This document shows positions 7,143-11,774 of a DNA stretch of 11,774 nt, piece after piece; position 1 is the first letter of the stretch, and every line of letters begins with the position of its first letter. The translations under genes were made by a program, and so were the position numbers. The stretch is from Halieaceae bacterium UBA3479. Its GTDB lineage: Bacteria; Pseudomonadota; Gammaproteobacteria; Pseudomonadales; Halieaceae. Under the pieces are notes generated by a model, which did not search any database, was not told where the DNA came from, and saw nothing but the letters and a program-made list of their open reading frames with translations. The DNA is taken from the NCBI GenBank assembly GCA_002377985.1, contig DFQW01000200.1, positions 1-11,774 on the forward strand. The letters are read 5' to 3'.

Positions 7143-7793
7143 TTAGATAAAGCCACAGATCCTGAGCAGGACCTCGAAATTATTACCGCTAAATAACAAC
7201 CCAAACACGACCAACCAAACACCGAGAAGATAGTGCCAATACAATGCACAATTCGACACGCTGTGCTCGATTCCGGCAGCATCTCCCCCGTCGAAAGCCC
7301 GTTTAATGGCGCGGGATAAAGCAACCATGCCCCCCGCCATGTGGAGACCGTGAATCCCCGTGATCATGAAGAAAAATCCAACTGAGGGGTTACTGAAATC
7401 CCCCAAGACCATCGAGATCAATTGCTGCCAGGCCGCAAGTTGTCCGGCGAGAAACAGCACCGTCAGCACGGCGGCTCCAACCAATGCGCGCTTGACCCAA
7501 TCCATCTTGCCCTCTCGGGAACACATCAACGCCCACTGGAGGCACAGGCTACTCAGCAACAGCAGTCCAGTATTGGCCCAGAGCAAGTTAATCTGCGGTG
7601 TTGGCTGCCAGTCCTGATACAGCATGCGGCCGCCGTAGGCCACGATCATCAACAGGAAGAAAATGCTCACCACACTGAGCAGCACCTTCAGAGCCGACCG
7701 ACGCGCGTTCAGGCCAATTTCGGTACCCGATAGCGCCGGGCCTACCGGCCCGGTATCGGGGATCCAGGGTTGTTCAGTAAAGATACTGCTCAC
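7143..7793 (-). CDS. Second subunit III paralogue of the cytochrome oxidase, lacking the conserved glutamate
   Basis: This 216-residue membrane protein has the cytochrome oxidase subunit III fold, seen in GIHGLHMAGG (146-155) and ALYWHYLLGVWLVVFGLLF (183-201), which match the next gene's GFHGFHV and YWHFVDLVW. It differs where the family has Gln-x-x-Glu-Trp: here QLAAW puts Ala121 in place of Glu. Its N-terminus (MSSIFTEQPW...) is soluble and unlike the partner's. The start is GTG 7793, overlapping the coxA stop in GTGA (7790-7793), with GAGG shortly upstream, so it is coupled to coxA translation. Tandem subunit III genes after subunit I recall the coxMNOP operon of Bradyrhizobium, where CoxO and CoxP are both subunit III homologues (from memory). 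It occupies the place where many proteobacterial operons carry ctaG, but it is not CtaG-like. It may be a structural subunit that has lost the proton-related residue. Confidence 0.88.
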   Translation of the reverse strand: MSSIFTEQPWIPDTGPVGPALSGTEIGLNARRSALKVLLSVVSIFFLLMIVAYGGRMLYQDWQPTPQINLLWANTGLLLLSSLCLQWALMCSREGKMDWVKRALVGAAVLTVLFLAGQLAAWQQLISMVLGDFSNPSVGFFFMITGIHGLHMAGGMVALSRAIKRAFDGGDAAGIEHSVSNCALYWHYLLGVWLVVFGLLFSGNNFEVLLRICGFI

Positions 7794-9562
7794 GGAGTCA
7801 CCTCGGCCTGACGATCACGCGGCGGCACATTTTGTGGAATAAAATCGTCCTCCGCTCCCGGCACGCTGTAGTCGTAGGCCCATCGGTAAACACAGGGCAA
7901 TTCATCTCCAAAGTTTCCGTGCTCGGGTGGCGTATGCGCGGTTTGCCACTCAAGCGTGGTTGCATTCCAGGGATTGCCCGGCGCCTTCCTGCCGTTAAAT
8001 GAGCTCACAACGAGGTTGAAAATAAACACTAGCTGGGCAAAGCCAACGACCAATGCTGCGATCGTAATACTGGCGTTTACGCTCTGGGCTGAATCGGGCA
8101 GAAAGCTAGTACCCGTGATCTCAAAGTAACGTCGGGGTACACCCATGATGCCGAGATAGTGCATGGGCAAAAATACGAGGTAAGAACCGACGAAAGTGAC
8201 CCAGAAGTGGAATCGTGCCATCCCCTCGTGGTACCAGCGACCGGTGATTTTTGGGTACCAGTGATAGATCGCACCACACACCACCATGACCGGCGCCACC
8301 GCCATCACCATGTGGAAGTGCGCAACCACAAAGAGGGTATCGGACAGCGGCATACTGACAGTCGCATTGCCGAGAAACAGCCCGGTCATGCCCCCATTAA
8401 TGAAGAAGAGCAGGAAGGCAATCGAAAATAGCATGGGTACCGTGAGATGGATGTTCCCCTGCCAAAGCGTCAGCACCCAGTTATAAACCTTCAGCGCTGT
8501 CGGTACGGCAATAATCAAAGTAGTGGTCGCAAAGAAGAACCCGAAATACGGATTCATGCCGCTCACATACATATGATGCGCCCACACAACGAAACTGAGC
8601 GCCCCGATAATGACGATCGCCCACACCATCATGCGGTAGCCAAAGATGTTTTTACGGGCGTGCACACTGATCAGGTCGGAGACAATGCCAAAGGCAGGCA
8701 AGGCAACGATGTACACCTCAGGATGCCCGAAGAACCAGAACAAATGCTGGAACAACAGCGGGTTACCGCCGACATGCTCCGACTCGGTACCCATAGTCAT
8801 GATGGCCGGCATAAAGAAGCTCGTTCCCAACAAAATGTCCAGCGCCATCATAATGGCGCTCACAAACAGCGCCGGGAACGCGAACAGGGCCAGAACAGTC
8901 GCTACAAAAATGCCCCAAACCGTCAACGGCATGCGCATCAGCGTCATGCCGCGCGTTCTGGCCTGCAAAATGGTGACCACGTAGTTCAGACCACCCATGG
9001 TGAAACCAATAATGAAGACCGCCAAGGAGGCAAGCATTAGCAGAATCCCAGCCTCCGAACCCGGGGTCCCTGGCAGGATGGCTTGCGGTGGATATAGCGT
9101 CCAACCGGCGCCCGTGGATCCTCCTCCCACGAAAAAGCTCGCCGCGAGTAACAAGACCGCCATGAAATACACCCAGAAGCTGATCATGTTGAGCCAGGGA
9201 AACACCATGTCTCTGGCGCCAACCATCAGCGGTATCAGGTAATTACCGAATCCACCCAGAAACAACGCGGTCAGCAGATAGACCACCATAATCATGCCGT
9301 GCATCGTTACGGCCTGGAGGTAGTAGGCAGGGTCGATAAAAGTGAAGGTATTGGGCCATGCCAGCTGCAGACGCATTAACCAGGATAACACCAGCGCCAC
9401 CATGCCAATGGCGATGGCCGTCCCGGCGTACTGGATCGCAATGGTCTTTGCATCCTGAGAAAAAACGTATTTCCCCAGCCAGGTCTTGGGATGGTAAAGC
9501 TCCATCTCCCCGACTTCGGCGGGCCGAACAAAACTAGTCTCGTCGTGTGCTATATGTTCCAT
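7790..9562 (-). CDS. coxA: Cytochrome c oxidase subunit I
   Basis: This is the catalytic subunit of the inner-membrane heme-copper oxidase (590 residues, twelve-plus spans), which reduces O2 to water and pumps protons. Ligands can be read directly: His88 (TMHGM) and His417 for the low-spin heme, His415 for the high-spin heme (AHFHM), and His280, His329 and His330 for CuB (GHPEVY, WAHHMY). Tyr284 in HPEVY is the residue expected to cross-link to His280. The D-channel residues are present (Asn107, Asp118, Asn125 and Glu282 of GHPEVY), as is the K-channel lysine (Lys358 in TALKVYNW), so this is an A1-type, SoxM-like pump. ATG 9562 follows GAGAGA (9568-9573) and lies 13 bases after the coxB stop. 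The C-terminal extension (about 525-590) carries the usual NPW...LEW...SPP-like segment, here HTPPEHGNF. Confidence 0.98.
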   Translation of the reverse strand: MEHIAHDETSFVRPAEVGEMELYHPKTWLGKYVFSQDAKTIAIQYAGTAIAIGMVALVLSWLMRLQLAWPNTFTFIDPAYYLQAVTMHGMIMVVYLLTALFLGGFGNYLIPLMVGARDMVFPWLNMISFWVYFMAVLLLAASFFVGGGSTGAGWTLYPPQAILPGTPGSEAGILLMLASLAVFIIGFTMGGLNYVVTILQARTRGMTLMRMPLTVWGIFVATVLALFAFPALFVSAIMMALDILLGTSFFMPAIMTMGTESEHVGGNPLLFQHLFWFFGHPEVYIVALPAFGIVSDLISVHARKNIFGYRMMVWAIVIIGALSFVVWAHHMYVSGMNPYFGFFFATTTLIIAVPTALKVYNWVLTLWQGNIHLTVPMLFSIAFLLFFINGGMTGLFLGNATVSMPLSDTLFVVAHFHMVMAVAPVMVVCGAIYHWYPKITGRWYHEGMARFHFWVTFVGSYLVFLPMHYLGIMGVPRRYFEITGTSFLPDSAQSVNASITIAALVVGFAQLVFIFNLVVSSFNGRKAPGNPWNATTLEWQTAHTPPEHGNFGDELPCVYRWAYDYSVPGAEDDFIPQNVPPRDRQAEVTP

Positions 9563-9575
9563 AGTATTCTCTCGA

Positions 9576-11021
9576 CTATCGCTGCTGTGCCAGCGTTACC
9601 GGCTCTTCTTTGTTGGATTCCAGAGTCATGATGTAAGCGACCATATCTTCGATCGACTGATCATCGGTCATCGTGTTAGAGACCAGACCCATCTGAAGTC
9701 CATAAAGGTCATCTGAATGGCGTCCACGGACACCATCTCTGAAGTTCTTGATCTGCGACGCCAGATACCAGTCATCAAGCCCCGTCAGATTCGGCGCATT
9801 AACGGTCCACACGCCCTCACCGGACGCTCCGTGGCACATGGCACACGTGGACTGATACAAAGCGGCCGACTTGTTGGGATCTCCCGATGCACTTGGCGCG
9901 TATCGCTCAACTGCTGCACTCAGGTTATAGCTGGCATCACCATCAAACTCGCTCTGGCCTGAGAGCGTGTCAATATAAGCGACGACGTTATTGATCGCGG
10001 ACCCGTCGGCCAACATCATCGCCATGGGCGCCATCGTGCGGCCCCAGGTATCGTCCTGATGAGCACCGCGAACGCCCCGCTTGAAGTGCCGCAACTGGCG
10101 CTTCATGTACTCGGCATCCATTCCTGCCAGTCGGGGCGCGTGCATGGCTTTATTGCCCTCGGCATTGGCGCCGTGACAAGAGCTGCAAACCGCATAGGAG
10201 GCCTGGCCAGCGACCAGATCAGTATTCAGGCCAGCCTGCGTATCAGCAAACGTCGGCTGATCTGCAATCCACGCCGCATATTGCGCGTCGTTATCGACCA
10301 CTACGCGACCGCGCATGGCGTAATGACCAACACCGCACAGCTCCTCACACAGTAGATCGTAGCTGCCCTCTACCTCAGGCTCGGCCCATATATAGGAAAC
10401 CTGGCCCGGTACAAAATCCATCTTCACGCGGAATTGGGGAACCGTGAAGTTGTGCAACACATCGGTTGAACGCAACAAAAAAGTGACGGGCTGGCCCAAC
10501 TGCAAATGCAGAACCGGGTCGTAGACAATGATATCGTCCTGACCAAAGGGATCAGAAGGATCAATGCCCAAGGGGTTGTCCTCACTGGTGTGACTCACCG
10601 CCACCGCGCCCAACTGGCCATCTTCACCGGGCAAGCGGTAGGACCAGTTCCACTGCCTCGCCAGCACCTCAATTTCTACCGCGTCATCCGGTGGCGTCAC
10701 CACTTCACCCCAAATGACGAGACCGGGAGCAAGCAATGCGGCCACCCCGACCGTGGTCAAGCCAGTCAGCCAGGTCTCCAACTTGATACTTTCGGGCTCG
10801 TACTTTGCGCGGCGACCTTCTTTATTGCGGAACTTGATGATGCAGTAGGCAATAAACGCATTGACCAGCACAAATCCAAGGCCCGTAACAACGAAGGTGA
10901 GCGTCACCGTGTCGTCCATTTTGGCCCAGTTAGACGCTATTGGAGTGAAATACCAGGGACTCAGATAGTGGAATACCACCGTCCCCAAAACCAAGACGAG
11001 CAAAATTATTGCAGCAAACAT
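9576..11021 (-). CDS. coxB: Cytochrome c oxidase subunit II with CuA domain and two fused cytochrome c domains
   Basis: This 481-residue electron-entry subunit begins with three hydrophobic segments (about 2-20, 38-62 and 86-106). The first may be an uncleaved anchor; no lipobox Cys is visible. The periplasmic CuA domain follows, with QWNW (123-126), His190 in VLHNFTVPQF and the cluster CEELCGVGHYAM (Cys225, Glu227, Cys229, His233, Met236). An acidic loop (146-163, SEDNPLGID...GQDD) lies between the Trp motif and the CuA ligands. Two c-type heme sites follow, CSSCH (279-283) and CAMCH (393-397), with Met-rich distal regions. The two domains look like an internal duplication: FKRGVRGAHQDD and FRDGVRGRHSDD occupy equivalent places. 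The subunit can thus carry two hemes c and accept electrons through them (caa3-like, but diheme). ATG 11021 has only a weak GCGAG upstream. It is the first gene of the oxidase operon. Confidence 0.97.
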   Translation of the reverse strand: MFAAIILLVLVLGTVVFHYLSPWYFTPIASNWAKMDDTVTLTFVVTGLGFVLVNAFIAYCIIKFRNKEGRRAKYEPESIKLETWLTGLTTVGVAALLAPGLVIWGEVVTPPDDAVEIEVLARQWNWSYRLPGEDGQLGAVAVSHTSEDNPLGIDPSDPFGQDDIIVYDPVLHLQLGQPVTFLLRSTDVLHNFTVPQFRVKMDFVPGQVSYIWAEPEVEGSYDLLCEELCGVGHYAMRGRVVVDNDAQYAAWIADQPTFADTQAGLNTDLVAGQASYAVCSSCHGANAEGNKAMHAPRLAGMDAEYMKRQLRHFKRGVRGAHQDDTWGRTMAPMAMMLADGSAINNVVAYIDTLSGQSEFDGDASYNLSAAVERYAPSASGDPNKSAALYQSTCAMCHGASGEGVWTVNAPNLTGLDDWYLASQIKNFRDGVRGRHSDDLYGLQMGLVSNTMTDDQSIEDMVAYIMTLESNKEEPVTLAQQR

Positions 11022-11164
11022 AGTCTAAATCTCGCACCCAGTGCTAAATTTGGGCACCAACGCCCCCCCAGTACTCGATCTCACCCGACGCGCTGAACTT
11101 AACGTTCTTTTGCCGCGCGGATGGTTCGAGACTCCCTTATTGGTGGCTGTACTTTGCAGCCGCG
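11022..11164. promoter_or_regulatory. Intergenic region upstream of coxB, expected operon promoter
   Basis: These 143 bases separate the upstream 194-residue gene from coxB. They should hold the operon promoter or a read-through leader, but I see no convincing -35/-10 pair. Two elements stand out: a near-palindrome GTGCTAAATTTGGGCAC (11041-11057), 20-36 bases before the coxB start, and a GC-rich palindrome CCGCGCGG (11113-11120). Neither matches a binding site I can name. Confidence 0.35.
11143..11163 (-). terminator. Weak hairpin just after the 194-residue gene
   Basis: GGCTG (11145-11149) and CAGCC (11157-11161) pair around a 7-base loop, extendable by a wobble and one G-C pair. It begins 2 bases beyond the stop codon at 11165-11167. 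There is no U-tract after it in the direction of transcription, so if it terminates at all it is not a classical intrinsic terminator; it may equally be chance. Confidence 0.22.
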
Positions 11165-11749
11165 TTATTGTTGTCTTCGGGGTCGGCCCTGAAATACCAG
11201 AGCCCAACTCCTAAACCGTTCCCAGTATTTTAGCATCATCATCAGGACTCCGGTGTGCGTTACCTCGGTGCCTGCGCGCTCAAGCCCAGGATATTGCTTA
11301 ATGATCGTTTTCAACTTTAATTGATCTTCTCGATCCGTTTCGACAAATAGCACGTGCCTGCCTTGCTCAAGCGCTTTTTCAAAACGAATGAAGTGCACGT
11401 TGGGCATCTGCATGCCAATAAAGCCCGCTTCCCAGGTAGCAAAACCAAAACCAATAATGGCGAGGAAGATAAAGGGGGCCCAACCTACCTGAGCCGCGAT
11501 GCCAGAGAGGTGAGAGACAATAAGTATGACGGAGGCAACTGCGAGACCCAGTACCGCACCGATTTCACCCGCGTGGATCACGTCAGTCTTGAGGAAACTG
11601 GCAACACGATTCACATCCCGATGCTCGAGACCGACATCGTCATTACTCAGCAAATAAATTTGCGGCCGGGCGATACCGCCAGCTTCTAATGCGTGTTCGA
11701 TCCGTTCGAGGTCGTCCAGATCGTCGCTGATGTAGTAGAAGCGCTTCAT
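11165..11749 (-). CDS. Conserved membrane protein of unknown function with a central two-span hairpin
   Basis: This 194-residue protein begins MKRFYYISDDLDDLERIEHA. It resembles a gammaproteobacterial group often labelled, on weak grounds, as an NAD/FAD-utilizing enzyme involved in cell division; I give it no function. The visible layout is an N-terminal soluble alpha/beta domain (1-60; strand, helix, then PQIYLLSND), two Gly-rich membrane spans (about 64-86 and 90-113, GAVLGLAVASVILIV and FIFLAIIGFGFATWEAG), and a second soluble alpha/beta unit (RHVLFVETDREDQ..., 131-165). The two soluble parts could each be half of a ferredoxin-like regulatory fold flanking the membrane hairpin. ATG 11749 has a very strong SD, GAGGAGGG (11753-11760), with short spacing. 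It is on the same strand as the oxidase operon but 143 bases upstream, so linkage to the oxidase is only positional. Confidence 0.8.
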   Translation of the reverse strand: MKRFYYISDDLDDLERIEHALEAGGIARPQIYLLSNDDVGLEHRDVNRVASFLKTDVIHAGEIGAVLGLAVASVILIVSHLSGIAAQVGWAPFIFLAIIGFGFATWEAGFIGMQMPNVHFIRFEKALEQGRHVLFVETDREDQLKLKTIIKQYPGLERAGTEVTHTGVLMMMLKYWERFRSWALVFQGRPRRQQ

Positions 11750-11774
11750 TAGCCCTCCTCATTATTATTTTACA

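Noticed and set aside
8447..9040. 197-codon plus-strand open frame rich in His, Gln and Arg
   Set aside because: It is antisense to the certain coxA gene. Its His/Arg-rich composition is what reverse-complemented membrane-protein codons give, and no SD or domain is visible.
11025..11207. 60-codon minus-strand frame between coxB and the 194-residue gene
   Set aside because: It overlaps the end of the upstream gene, has no SD, and is composed of Ser/Thr/Arg-rich sequence without hydrophobic or domain pattern.
1..11774. Mobile elements, CRISPR arrays, tRNA/rRNA genes, toxin-antitoxin or defence genes
   Set aside because: I looked for direct repeats, transposase motifs, tRNA-like cloverleaf sequences and regularly spaced repeats and saw none. 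All longer coding regions are explained by respiratory or housekeeping-type genes.

Overview
The window looks like a chromosomal segment of a marine-type gammaproteobacterium. The oligopeptidase B, the heme O synthase, and the 194-residue membrane protein beginning MKRFYYISDD all resemble gammaproteobacterial proteins. The genes are tightly packed, with good AAGGGG-type ribosome binding sites. An OM60/NOR5 (Halieaceae)-like origin is plausible but is an inference. No mobile element, CRISPR array, tRNA, rRNA or phage gene was seen.

The core is an aa3/caa3-type heme-copper cytochrome c oxidase operon on the minus strand, read from high to low coordinates. It contains coxB (subunit II with a CuA domain plus two fused c-type heme domains, 9576-11021), coxA (subunit I, 7790-9562), a divergent subunit III paralogue (7143-7793), a canonical subunit III (6411-7130), a CyoD/subunit IV-like protein (6013-6399) and a 58-residue single-span membrane protein (5800-5976). 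Junctions are 11-36 bases apart or overlapping, and several SD sequences contain the previous stop codon, so the block is almost certainly one transcript. A 194-residue membrane protein of unknown function (11165-11749) lies upstream on the same strand, separated by 143 bases.

Next to the operon are two oxidase maturation genes. One is a SCO/SenC copper chaperone on the plus strand (5117-5803), whose stop codon overlaps the stop of the 58-residue gene. The other is cyoE/ctaB heme O synthase on the minus strand (4055-4951), divergent from senC. Together they serve CuA assembly and heme supply for the enzyme encoded beside them. Neither ctaG/cox11 (CuB insertion) nor ctaA (heme A synthase) is in the window.

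The left part holds an MgtC/SapB-family membrane protein (3422-3997) and a secreted or membrane-anchored D-aminoacylase-like amidohydrolase (1894-3453) whose start overlaps it. Both follow cyoE on the minus strand and may be read through from it. A 5'-truncated oligopeptidase B gene (1-1890, plus strand) converges on the amidohydrolase with only 3 bases between their stops.

Nothing here amounts to a new defence or mobile system. The points most worth a second look are the 58-residue gene at the end of the oxidase operon, the subunit III paralogue that lacks the family's conserved glutamate, and the odd senC arrangement.
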